From positions 54,775 through 76,288 of the forward strand of contig BEXV01000731.1 of the NCBI GenBank assembly GCA_003118195.1: a stretch of 21,514 bases of DNA, in the 5' to 3' direction. The notes beneath the pieces were generated by a model that was given only the letters and a program-made list of their open reading frames with translations, had not been told where the DNA came from and ran no database searches. The position numbers and the translations under genes are program-made. The DNA is from Hemicentrotus pulcherrimus (Eukaryota > Echinodermata > Echinoidea > Camarodonta > Strongylocentrotidae). Below, piece by piece: positions 1 to 9,212 of the stretch; the stretch's first letter is position 1; every line of letters starts with the position of its first letter.

Positions 1-22
1 TCTCTCTCTCTCTCTCTCTCTC
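1..22. repeat. (TC)n microsatellite, cut by window edge
   Basis: The window opens inside a pure TC dinucleotide run that ends at about position 22, so its full length is unknown. It is the first of several TC or GA tracts in this window. Confidence 0.95.
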
Positions 23-301
23 CTATTTGAGCGCATTAGTTTGTCTGGAGGCCATGTTTTTCTTATGTGTTATTTTCCCGCCATGTTATTTCATGGAATT
101 AATTCTTAGCATTGGTCAGTATGGCTTCCCTCGCCTTATTTTGAAGGTTTTTATAATGTAATAAATGAAGAAAGTAAAGATGAAAATGTTCATAGAAATT
201 TAAAAACATCTCTGGAATAAATTGTCAAATTTTTGATCAATTATTATGATATTGCATGATAAAAACTCAACTTTATCTTTTTTGAAGTCATGTCGTTTTC
301 C

Positions 302-329
302 ACAGAGTTAAGGCCCTTAGGGCTCTCGG
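302..329 (+). repeat. Single arm of the GAGCCAGAAGG hairpin family
   Basis: Contains ACAGAGTTAAGGCCCTTAGG followed by GCTCTC, matching the right arm of the two-armed copies near 9.0 and 17.8 kb. No matching left arm is visible just upstream, so this looks like a broken or half copy. Confidence 0.45.
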
Positions 330-339
330 GTGATATTCC

Positions 340-1785
340 ATAAGGATAATAACGCAAGATGTTGTCTAACAGAATGCTATTAGGAGTAGCATGACGACAA
401 CAAAGTATCTTCCTTCCTTTCTCTCTCTTCCGATCCCATATTCATGTGTATTCATAAAGCCACTATTTAGACCATTAGGCTTGAATAAATTCAATTAATC
501 ATGAGTATTACTGAGGCGCCCCCTTGGGGGCCGAAACATGATCTCCTGATGTTGCAAGTGATGAGATCCGCAGCCCATTGCCATGGGAACCAATACAAGC
601 AATTTGGTCAAAACAAATTATCCATTCTCTACAAATTGGTTTCGAGCAGAAATTGTTTAATTAGAGGGTAAGAAACTGATGGATGTTTTGTGAAACGAAT
701 CCCAAAAGGAGATGTTGTTCCTAAATAAAGAATAATTGAGAAAGTCTTCATTTTTACAATGAGAAAGAAAATTCAATTATTGATCAATTTGGTAGTTACT
801 AATGCATTTTGATACACAAAGCCTGTGAGTTAACAAGAGCAGTTTAGGTTTGTTTTTTTATTTGTTTGCTTCATGGAGTAGTCATATTGCTACTTGCCAA
901 CATCAGAGCACTTGTTTATGATATGAACAACTTTCATTGGTTGAATTAATCTCAAGGCAGTAGACAAAACGAAACAGTGTGAATAATTATTTTTTGCTTG
1001 AAAAAGTCTGAAGGAGGGGATGAAAGCTTGAATAATAAATGTTAATGTTGGCAGAAGCTTATACAACATGTTGAAATGTACTTTTTTTGGCTTTGGTAGC
1101 ACACTTTGATGCTTTCTTTGGCTCTCTTTGGCTCTCTGCTTACTCGCTCATTTACAGCACATGCAATTTTGCACAAAACAATAGGCACCTATTTACAGAA
1201 TGATTGCTTTGTGCAACGCAATGGCTATGCAAAGTTACACTTTTCTGATCTTGATTAGCTCCATGACAAACATTTTTACATGGGTAGAGATTAATCTGGC
1301 ACGAGAAACAGTTGAATAATCTTAGAGCCTTTTGTATTTCTATCCCATAATGCAATACAGTGTGGAACCTGGAGAATACATCTTACATAAACTACAGCTC
1401 AAGTTATGTTGGCCTTTGTATTCAATGGGTAAAGAAAAAAAACCTCTTACACAATCCTTTTTTATGACAATATCAATGCATACCGAAAATTTGTGGGTCT
1501 GTAAAGTCATTTTCCATTTGTGGTGTTCTTCTTCTCCATTCAGATCAGGTATGGAGATTAGCCTGTGATCGATGACTCTATTAAATCCTGATTTGCGAAT
1601 GCGCGATTCGTTTCAATTTGTGAGAATTCTGAAGTTTGGAATCCTCCTACGTAGCCTTTGATTTCGGTTGCGATTTATCTCATGTGATCCTTTGTGACTT
1701 TTGTATTGCAGAGACAATTGGATGTGAAATTGTTTGGTGATCCCCTTTTGACTCTGATCTACTTAAATTCCATGAGAGAGGAGAA
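340..1785. other. Unassigned AT-rich non-coding stretch
   Basis: No exon with convincing splice sites or coding character was found. The short open frames at 890-1102 (minus), 1152-1355 (minus) and 1332-1568 (plus) are under 80 codons, have no recognisable domain, and are expected by chance. A small self-complementary C5-TT-G5 sits at 519-530, and a short direct repeat of TTTGGCTCTC occurs at about 1117-1140. Confidence 0.6.
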
Positions 1786-1787
1786 AA

Positions 1788-1834
1788 GTGTGTGTGCGTA
1801 TGTGCGTGGGTCCGTGTGTGTGTGTGTGTCTGTG
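1788..1834. repeat. Imperfect (TG)n microsatellite
   Basis: A TG-rich run interrupted by GCG and GGG triplets. Such alternating purine-pyrimidine runs can adopt Z-DNA. A 66-codon open frame spans it but encodes only low-complexity Val/Cys sequence. Confidence 0.85.
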
Positions 1835-2012
1835 GAGGGGGAGGGTGTAGTCTGTGGCGGATTCAGGGTTTTCTCTTATTTAGGGCAGTTTTGATAATCT
1901 CAGCCAAGCAGAATAAAGTTATCTTATTTTGAGTTGAGTTCTATTTGATCTTGTTAAAAAGCATTCTTTTGTTGGATGAATTTTTATTCTACATTTCTTT
2001 ATGAGTGGTGTT

Positions 2013-2033
2013 GGGTGGGGGAGGGGGGGGGGG
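2013..2033 (+). other. G-rich run, potential G-quadruplex
   Basis: G3-T-G5-A-G11 on the plus strand can supply four runs of three or more guanines. The long homopolymer part may also be a microsatellite-like expansion. Confidence 0.5.
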
Positions 2034-2039
2034 TGCCTC

Positions 2040-3190
2040 ATGGATAACAGTTTTGGGGCATATTTGTGTATATGTTTAAATCAAGTCAGATTATGGCAAA
2101 GTATGGCTTGTTAAGACACACCGAGAGTGCAAAATGTGCAAGTGTTGAAATGTTAAATCCTGTTGCATAGAGGTAGAACCAAATTAAGATACAGAGCAGG
2201 TGTATACGATCACCTGTCCTGCCTCGGATAAGGCTAGGTCATACCATGAATGTCATTCAGATAAGTTAGATTACGATGAGCCGACATCCTAAGCAATTGT
2301 GCCATGTGTGCCCCAGATTTGTTTATAATGTGCCAGAGATAAAGAAGGGAACCATTTAAAACCATTTAATGAGATGTCTGCATGTAGAAGACTACCACGA
2401 ATGAGGGTTGGTCATTCATCTTATCTAATTTAATCTTAATTATTTAAATCCTATTTAATGCTGTTAATTTTTTCCTCTACGTTTCTAATCTACATTTCGT
2501 CTACATCACTCACTGTAATATTGCCTCTTTTTCCTAATTTTTCCCAATCAAAGGAAGTTGCCTTATAAGTAATATGAAGCAATTTGTAAATACTGCAATG
2601 AGAAGAAATTAGGAAGCAAAAACCTTCTTTGAAATTAACAACTTAGTATATTATTTTTGTCAGGAAATGCCTCCTCTTTGTGCTGTTTCACAGTGGTAAA
2701 AAATTGCAGAAAAAAAAATAATATGATTATGATTGTATTAAGGATGAAGTGATGATGAAAATAAATTGAGAAAGGGAAACCTAGTCTTTTGAAAATTCAA
2801 GAGCTGTTCCCAAAAGTAAAATATTGAAAATGGCTGGAATTCTGTGATGACCATTAAGTAATGAACAAAATCTTTTTTGGGGGATCACTGAAGCAATGTA
2901 CATCTAGATAGTAAAAATGCAATTAAGTGTATATTTTTGTCTCTTATCACTTTTTTCAATAAATGCACCCCATTCGATTATTTTATAATTTCTAGGTCAA
3001 ACACAACCTAGGAAATTTCCTGTCACATTTAGTCACATTCAGAGGGAATGTTTTTGTATATTAAGTTGTAGTGGTTAATTTACTATCAAGTATGCCATGG
3101 ACAATCTCTACTGCATATTCATGTATTAAGAATATCTTGCAGATGTTGATCTTCCTCCAAAGTATGTATCTACTGCTTTTACATTTGGTG
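2040..3190. other. Unassigned AT-rich non-coding stretch
   Basis: No open frame above 60 codons and no recognisable repeat family. The only local structure noted is a pair of opposed E-boxes, CAGGTG at 2197-2202 and CACCTG at 2211-2216, forming a palindrome with an 8-bp spacer. Confidence 0.6.
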
Positions 3191-3194
3191 GCAA

Positions 3195-3395
3195 ATTTAA
3201 GAGCGGGGGCACAATTGGCCTGTACCCACTTCTAGCCCCAAATTTTGCATACAAAGAGTTAATGTCGCTGGCCCCATTTCAAATTTTCACCCCCAAATTG
3301 ACCAAAGTTGTGATTTTTTTTTTGTTCATGAATTTTACTGACTTTTGCCCCCACTTTTAAAAAAAAGTTCTGGGTGCGTCCCCACCTTCATATGT
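3195..3395. repeat. Possible dispersed repeat with recurring C-rich blocks
   Basis: Repeated CCCC or CCCCC blocks, each next to AAATT or ACTTTT, occur at about 3235, 3272, 3290 and 3347, ending in GGGTGCGTCCCC. The layout differs from the flanks and resembles the degraded end of an interspersed repeat. No terminal repeats or target duplication could be defined, so the limits are approximate. Confidence 0.3.
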
Positions 3396-3659
3396 CATTG
3401 AACTTCCTAGAGAGATAGAGCAGACAATATAAATCACTGACATACTGTCAATTCACTCAATTAGTCAGATATTATCAACATTACCCTTAGCTGGTCATTA
3501 CGACACACTTAATTGATTGCGGCGCCCGCTGCATATATGTTTATCTACAAGCTTGTCGTCGGCTGCCCTCAAGGCCGTTTCTGCAATCGACAATACACAG
3601 CTCTTAAGGCTTTTTTGCAGGCAGCAGACAATGTATTTTCACTTGTCACATTGCATTTC

Positions 3660-3907
3660 GAGGGGTCAGTGACACAAAGAAGTAACTCTTAACTTTGGCC
3701 ATTTTGAGAAAAAGTCGTTTAAAGATAGAGGACTACTTGGACCTTAAAGAGTTAAGTCTATTTTTCACTAGCCATTGACTGTAATGGGGTGTTGGGTGAA
3801 GTTACGTCTTTGTGTTTCCTGGAAAGCCCACATTTTTCTGAACATTTTGATATCAAATACTCATTTTGGAAAAATATGGAGTTACATCATTGTGTCACTG
3901 AACCCTT
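3660..3907. mobile_element. MITE-like element with 29-bp terminal inverted repeats
   Basis: The arm at 3660-3688 and the reverse complement of 3879-3907 agree at 25 of 29 positions, sharing TCAGTGACACAA and GTAACTC. The 190-bp interior has no open frame. A third, weaker arm-like piece (GTTACGTC...TTGTGT) lies inside at about 3802-3816, and GTTACGTCAGTGAC follows at about 3959-3972. A clear target-site duplication was not found. The size and structure fit a non-autonomous DNA transposon; the superfamily is undetermined. Confidence 0.6.
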
Positions 3908-3909
3908 GA

Positions 3910-4522
3910 TTTGAAGTATTATTCGTCGGCTGATAGCAAGAAGGTCTTAAGTGTGATGTTACGTCAGTGACAGTGAAGGCCTTATTGTAGGCATTCAGCA
4001 ATTCGCAATGTTCATTCTGATGGTAATGAGCCGTGTTATTGCTTACAACATTGGGATATCTTAGTGTCTGGAATCATTTAGTGCCCTCATGGTCAGACGA
4101 TAGATAGATTACGTGAGAGGAATTTATTGCTCGTTATGTGGCTTTCTGTACCCCTGGCAGGGGAGAGTATATCATTTTGATAGCCCTGTTTATATTTGCA
4201 AAGAGGTCTGCTTAGAGCAAACAATTCTTTCTGTAATTGAATAAGTTAACATCCATTTGGCTTTCAGAAGACAATATTCCAATGGACTGATTGATTGGGT
4301 GTCAACAACAAGTACGTACTTACATGTACTGCAAGAAATGGTTAAACTTGTTTTAATGGTGAACATGTATTTCATAATTCTTTGGAAAGAATCTTTGGTA
4401 AGATGGTTGCTGTTTGATGAATATTAACTAGATACAACTGTTAGTTTGTAAACACAACCTCTCTTATTTGACTGTAATCATATTGACCTCATACAAAATA
4501 TGGCCTATATAAATGAAAGATA
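3910..4522. other. Unassigned non-coding stretch
   Basis: AT-rich sequence with no exon-like segment. The minus-strand open frame at 4190-4375 (61 codons) shows no domain and is probably chance. Confidence 0.6.
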
Positions 4523-4685
4523 AGGGAACAAAGCCCCCAAAACTATTGTGATTGCCTGCCAGGAATCACAACTAAGTAGAAATAATGCCAATCATTTTTA
4601 TTCATATTTAAAGCAATACGTCCACCCTCTTGTGATTCTTGGCAGCCTATCACAGCCCGTTATTTTTTAGTGCACTTTGTTCCCT
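4523..4685. mobile_element. Foldback/MITE-like element with AGGGAACAAAG ends
   Basis: Begins AGGGAACAAAG and ends with its exact complement CTTTGTTCCCT. The arms continue inward imperfectly for about 50 bp and share TGTGAT, CTGCCA and GAATCACAA. The bases ATA flank both sides (4520-4522 and 4686-4688), consistent with a 3-bp target duplication. The interior is non-coding. A three-base duplication and short length would suit a Harbinger-like MITE, but three bases can match by chance. Confidence 0.6.
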
Positions 4686-4940
4686 ATAGCTTCCGTTTGT
4701 ATTCTCCAATTTCGGTTTTCTGTTTGTTCTTGTGATTTACTCCGATGAGTGCAAGACGAAACGCCTCAGTTTGTCAACTTGACCTCTCTGAGTTACCTGT
4801 ATGCATTTTGACCTTGTACTATTGTTGACATGGACTTGTCTGGTCATTGTCTGAAGTACTGACCTCGGAGCTGTGTTACTGCCCAAGGCATCTATCTCGC
4901 CGCCTGATATCTTGAAAGAATAGTGTCGTTTCTTGTGTTC

Positions 4941-5009
4941 AGAGCCAGAGGGCATTAACTCCAAGTAAGCACTTGAGGTAGAGCCCTTCTATAGCTCTCA
5001 GCATGCTGT
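4941..5009. repeat. Two-armed copy of the GAGCCAGAAGG hairpin family
   Basis: Left arm AGAGCCAGAGGGCATTAACT and right arm GAGCCCTTCTATAGCTCTCA are imperfect inverted repeats. The right arm is followed by GCATGCTG, the same kind of sequence that follows the copies at 17.8 and 18.0 kb (GCATG). Confidence 0.65.
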
Positions 5010-5221
5010 TCACAAAGGGGATATCACTTATCTTGTTATGGCCTCGGTTGGTATGGAGAGTGACATTAAAAAAAAAAAAATTATTGAAATATATTTATTC
5101 AGGATAACAAGAATCAGATATACTTTGTAGGTACACCTCCTTGTGATGTACAGACCCTGTTGTCTGTTTAGAGGCCAGAAAATACAATGATCGCTGTAGG
5201 ATGTCAATATACAATGAATTA

Positions 5222-6165
5222 GGCGATGTACCAAGTTGACAGTAAGATGTGAATATGCCCTAAATATGAACTGATGAACCCATATATATAGACTGATATA
5301 TGGCGGATCCATCGGCTTATAAAAAGCAGAAGAATCATAGATACTGAGATTATGATGTCCCAATGTCGAATCTTCATAAGATGTGAACATACCTTATAAT
5401 GTATTTGAATATACTCTGATCATAGTAAGATGTGAACACACCCATAATAAATTTCATGCAAATATAATCCTATCACAATGCCTCGATACCATGTCATTAA
5501 AGAGTGTAAACATATCCTAAATCATGTGATCAGATCATGATGCTCCCCTACCACATCTTCATAAGATGTGAACGTAGCCGTAACAATATTCATGTACTCA
5601 GGTCATCATAAAATGAAAACATGGCCTTAAAAAAGTTATGTTTTCTGATCTTCAAAAAATGTGAACATGGCTTAAAATAGTTTAGGTGATCTGATCATAA
5701 TGCTCCAATATCAAATTCCAGTTAGATGTGAACATAGCCTAAACAATATTCATGTACTCAGATCATCACAAAATGCGAACATGGCCTCAATAATGTTCAT
5801 AGAAAATTATGCACCAAATAATATGCCTTAATTCATTATCATAAGATGTGAACATACCCTATTTGTTTCATGTACCTAGATAATGATAGCAAGTGAATGC
5901 AGCCTCAAAACTGCAAATATTACTCATGTACATGTACTCAGAAAATCTTGGGATATGAATATATTTATTTAAAAAACACTCTAGTATATTCATCATGCTT
6001 CCAAATGATATCACCATAATGCCATGAGCATGTTTGTATCCTCAGAACATCATGCCCTAGCATACTATCATGACAAGATATGAACATACAATAAAATATG
6101 TTTGTTCATTTACTCAGCTTATCGTGTTTCAAAGCAATATCTTCATGAGATGTGAACTGTCCCTG
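5222..6165 (+). repeat. Diverged AT-rich tandem array with 160-bp higher-order period
   Basis: The motif AAGATGTGAACATAGCCT recurs about a dozen times, for example near 5223, 5381, 5429, 5563, 5657, 5723, 5772, 5842 and 6147. Between copies lie ATTCATGTACTCAGATCATCA-like spacers, giving basic units of roughly 45-55 bp. Two landmarks repeat exactly 160 bp apart (GATGTGAAC at 5565 and 5725; GATCAT at 5533 and 5693), which indicates a three-unit higher-order repeat. Copies differ by many substitutions and indels, so the array is old. The 120-codon minus-strand frame that overlaps its start is non-coding by appearance. Confidence 0.8.
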
Positions 6166-6370
6166 GATTACAACATTTATAGGTATACATGTAGATTTCT
6201 AGATTATATGATATGTTGTAAATATAAATGTACTTGACATTTTGTATGATGAGCTGCCATCATGCAACATTTTGAAGGTAAACTTAATTACACCGATATA
6301 AATCAAGATAAATCTCATGTATTATAAGTACATGGGGGCCATACTTAAATCTATTCATTGTGATTGATTG

Positions 6371-6381
6371 GAGGAGGAGGG

Positions 6382-6412
<31 letters not shown>

Positions 6413-6430
6413 GAGAGAGAGGGAGAGGGG
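6371..6430. repeat. (GA)n microsatellite
   Basis: GA dinucleotides broken by GGG at two points, ending in GAGGGG. Minus-strand open frames across it encode only Leu/Ser runs and are not genes. Confidence 0.95.
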
Positions 6431-6518
6431 TGCGGGAAGAAGAGGATTTGAAGGGTTGGATAATGTAATGTACAATTTTATTCCATTTCATACAATATTG
6501 CAAATTATGTAGGACCAA

Positions 6519-6625
6519 CATATCGTTCCTGTTTTCACAAAGTGACAGTGATGAGGAAAATATGCACGTAAATTGAATGTGATTTTCATTCACTGCCGTC
6601 ACTTCGTGAAAATAGGGACGATATG
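6519..6625. repeat. 107-bp imperfect hairpin, candidate foldback element
   Basis: CATATCGTTCCTGTTTTCAC at the left end pairs with GTGAAAATAGGGACGATATG at the right end with few mismatches. The pairing continues inward through GTGACAGTG versus CACTGCCGTCAC (a 3-bp bulge) and ATGAGGAAAAT versus ATTTTCAT, leaving a loop of about 20-25 bases. No target duplication was found. The CCTGTTTTCAC ends resemble those of the foldback element at 6934, suggesting related MITEs. Confidence 0.65.
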
Positions 6626-6689
6626 TATGATAGCATGAACATTGTAATATTCAAAGACCAAAAATTTTGTTCAACTATGTGTTTTAATA

Positions 6690-6770
6690 TATATCTGTAA
6701 AGCGCTTTGAGAGGGCCTTCGGTCTTGAAAAGCGCTATATAAGAACTAGCTATTATTATTATTATTATTA
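6690..6770 (+). repeat. SINE-like dispersed repeat tail with ATT microsatellite
   Basis: Contains AGCGCTTT at 6701-6708 and AAAGCGCT at 6729-6736, an 8-bp inverted repeat, followed by ATATAAGAACTAG and an (ATT)n run at 6752-6770. From general knowledge this arrangement is a very common interspersed repeat tail in invertebrate and fish genomes. I cannot name the exact family from sequence alone. No full-length head with a polymerase III box was recognised upstream, so the copy seems truncated. Confidence 0.7.
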
Positions 6771-6863
6771 ATAGCTATGCAGCCAAACAAATAAAACTGG
6801 AAATAACAAGTAGATAAATTCCATACTAATCTTTGCATATAAGAGGGACATGTGCATTGTCTT

Positions 6864-6931
6864 TTAGAGGCAGAGGGCTTCTTCTCAATGTAGAATCATA
6901 GAAGTCAATGCCCTTCTAGCTAATAGCAGAG
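6864..6931. repeat. Degenerate copy of the GAGCCAGAAGG hairpin family
   Basis: TAGAGGCAGAGGGCTTCTTC and GAAGTCAATGCCCTTCTAGC correspond to the left and right arms of the family, and TAGCAGAGAC follows. It is more diverged than the copies at 9.0 and 17.8 kb. Confidence 0.5.
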
Positions 6932-6933
6932 AC

Positions 6934-7080
6934 CTGTTTCACGAAGCCTTTTTTCAATGACAAATGACAAAAATCAGGAACAAATCTGCTGATAACCTAT
7001 CAAAAGCAAGCATTTCACTAGCTTATAACAACAACTGTCATTTGTGACTGATGACAAGTTTTTGTTAGATGGGGGCCTGG
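6934..7080. mobile_element. Candidate foldback element with CCTGTTTCACGAAGC end
   Basis: The left end CCTGTTTCACGAAGC is followed by ACAAATGACA, which is exactly complementary to TGTCATTTGT near 7037. The right end reads TTTTTGTTAGATGGGGGCC, a pattern often seen at ends of short non-autonomous transposons in marine invertebrates. The outer ends pair poorly, so both boundaries are uncertain. Confidence 0.4.
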
Positions 7081-7206
7081 ATATTCTCATCATCACATAT
7101 CTAGGTGTCTCATCAGCATGGTGGTTGCCTAGCAGCAGAATAACAAACAATACAAACATGTCATGTTCCTACATTCCATGAAAGTATAGATGCGATTGGG
7201 GTAATG

Positions 7207-7257
7207 ATGTCTGCTGAGAGCTAGAGGGACGTTATCTCCATGGCGCCTGGCAGACGA
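7207..7257 (+). repeat. Truncated copy of the GAGCCAGAAGG hairpin family
   Basis: CTGCTGAGAGCTAGAGGGAC followed by GTTATCTC is a left arm. The right arm is reduced to CCTGGCAGACGAT, whose terminal CAGACGAT is shared with the complete copy ending near 9009. Confidence 0.5.
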
Positions 7258-7259
7258 TT

Positions 7260-8288
7260 AGTTCTTATCATGAATTGATTTGTCTTAGAATGATTTGTTG
7301 CCTAGCAACATGGTACTATGGTGATGATACAAAATGTCACATACTCACATTGCATAGAACATTAATTTGGGTCAGGTTGGATGTAAACAAGGCTCAAGGG
7401 AATTTTGAGCCATTAATTTGTGTACTTTAATACAGAGCTATTATTTATTTGTCATTGTTTATCAAGTAAATTGGCCTGTACATCACAAACTACATCTGAT
7501 ATTTTAGTTTATATATATATATATTCGATAATTATATTACATATTGCTTTTATGGCCCCACTGGAGCTTTTTTCAGACCAAATATGAAATGAAAAGACAC
7601 ATTTGATATAAATATACGTTTAGAACTCTACAACAATTTGTGAAGTATGGGGCACTTAATTGTCAAATACAGTGGACTTGCCCTTAATTAGCTCAGATGA
7701 TTTGCAGCACTATGGTGTTCTTGTTCAGAACAGATGAGGTAATCATTTGTAATTTTTGTTTTCTGGCGACGCACCAATACAACATGAGATTTGACCAGTT
7801 AGGCCTTGTTAACACACGACACGGCTTTCAAAGGATAACAAGGTTCAGATGTGAACAGACCACATATCACCCAAGTTTTGCTAATGTAAACAGGGTTGTC
7901 ATCATGAATCTCTTCACGAAAATTTCACATTTGTCACCACATGTTTTTGAGTATACATATGTGTACATGAATAGCATCTGCAATATATTCTGACAGGAAA
8001 TTTACAATTGCTGAGTAGTAAGCTAGAATATAAAGGCATTCCATTAAATTTTCTCTCATTACTGGCAATGTTGTCCCGTGTGCATTTATCTGTGTTGGTG
8101 ATTTTATGACTACCTTTCATGCAGTTTTTGAATGGTTTATGCTATGTTGTGTAAATTTTACTGGCCTAAAGTAAATCGCGACTTCTGCGATTGCATGATA
8201 AGAATTATCAATTTTAGAAGATTCTTTCTTTTAAATTTAGCTTCTTCATGATTACTCAAACCTGTCTCTAAAGCATCATTATTTTCAG
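7260..8288. other. Unassigned AT-rich non-coding stretch
   Basis: Holds a short (TA)n run at 7510-7524 and no convincing gene. The open frames at 7697-7993 (plus, 98 codons) and 7914-8120 (minus) overlap, lack domains and lack good splice signals, so I treat them as chance. Confidence 0.55.
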
Positions 8289-8541
8289 ATGCAAACAAGC
8301 CCCTCATCCAGGCTTGATCAGGGGTGAACAGGGTTCATCACTCCACTATAGAAGTGGCCAGGTCAGTCTCAGATGACCCAGCCCGTGACAATGAATTCAT
8401 TTCAGACAAAATCCGTGCCTGGGGACCAAGGGATAGTCCCCGTCCGTCTCCTTCTCCAATCGTCAGCATCAAGTACCCAAGAGCCCATTGTTCCCTTCCT
8501 ATCCATCCTTTTGTAGGTCATTTTCTTTTTTCATCATCATG
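8289..8541 (+). other. GC-richer island with splice-like signals, possible exon
   Basis: A usable acceptor (ATTATTTTCAG) precedes 8289, and CCAG|GTCAGT after 8361 is a good donor. The 73 bases between are open in one frame (24 full codons, containing the residues GLIRGEQGSSLHYRSGQ) and end on a codon boundary. This would join in frame to the exon candidate at 10422. A second open stretch from 8324 to 8542 in another frame contains a Pro/Ser/Arg-rich segment. Composition differs from the AT-rich flanks. No homolog was recognised, and a non-coding conserved element is equally possible. Confidence 0.25.
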
Positions 8542-8797
8542 ATATTGGAAAATCATTCTCTGCATTGTCTATGTCTGGTTGTTTCTTTATGGAAAGTATC
8601 CTTCTCGCTTGAGGGACGTTGAGGAGTATTCCAGAAGAACAAGTATCTGCTGTCTGATCGGACATGGTATAGAATAAATTGTCAGTTGTTGTCAGTTGTT
8701 GTCATCAGTAGATGCATGGTTACTACATCCGCTGAGAGAAAGAAGAGCGTTCTTCAATGAAATTCATGATTTAATGCTTTTGAGGCTCAAAAACGGA
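8542..8797 (+). repeat. Upstream unit of a diverged tandem duplication
   Basis: Shares the ordered landmarks TTCTCTGCATtGT, TATGTCTGG, TTATGGAAA, TATAGAATAA and CTGAGAG with the block at 8800-9010. Spacing of the landmarks drifts from 258 to about 208 bp because of indels. Its 3' part (8729-8797) is a worn copy of the GAGCCAGAAGG hairpin with arms GAGAGAAAGAAGAGCGTT and AATGCTTTTGAGGCTC. Confidence 0.55.
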
Positions 8798-8799
8798 CA

Positions 8800-9010
8800 A
8801 TATCTAGGAAATTAATTCCCTGCATCGTATAAGTCTGGATCCTTGGTTATGAAAAATGCCTGTTTACTTAAAAGAAATAGTAGGCGCAGTATAGAATAAG
8901 TTTCTGTCATCCTCAGTTGATGTGGGATTACTTAATTGGCCGAGAGCGGGAAGGGCGTTAACTCTGTGTGAAAATATGAGTTAGCCCCTTCTGGCTCTCA
9001 GCAGACGATA
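8800..9010 (+). repeat. Downstream unit of a diverged tandem duplication
   Basis: Carries the same landmark order as 8542-8797 (CCCTGCATCGTATAAGTCTGG, then TTATGAAAA, then TATAGAATAA). It ends in the best-preserved hairpin of the window at 8938-9010. The duplication unit therefore included the hairpin, or the hairpin family is itself part of a longer repeat. Confidence 0.55.
8938..9010. repeat. Best two-armed copy of the GAGCCAGAAGG hairpin
   Basis: Left arm GAGAGCGGGAAGGGCGTTAA then CTC pairs with right arm GAGTTAGCCCCTTCTGGCTC then TC, around a loop of roughly 13 bases (TGTGTGAAAATAT). It ends in AGCAGACGATA. A further single arm, CTGCTGAAAACCAGAAGACT, follows directly at 9012-9031. Confidence 0.7.
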
Positions 9011-9212
9011 CCTGCTGAAAACCAGAAGACTCTTTGTAAAAGCATGATGCAACAAGTATATAAAAACTGTTCAGAGAAGAAAAAAAATTGTAGTCTTTGT
9101 AGGCAGGTGGTGTTTAAAGACAAGGTCTATTTAGTTTTGATAGAAAATAAATTCAAGGGAAACACAATATGTGCTATATGATAGACACATGGTCTTTCTA
9201 TGAGGGTTGTGG

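Noticed and set aside
5028..5390. 120-codon minus-strand open frame
   Set aside because: Rich in Tyr/Ile/Ser, no domain, and overlaps the start of the tandem array; no splice or start context.
5222..6165. Regularly spaced repeats considered as a CRISPR array
   Set aside because: Repeats are strongly diverged, spacers are themselves repeated, and the context is eukaryotic.
6284..6602. Minus-strand open frames across the GA repeat near 6.4 kb
   Set aside because: Their length comes from the microsatellite, which encodes only Leu/Ser.
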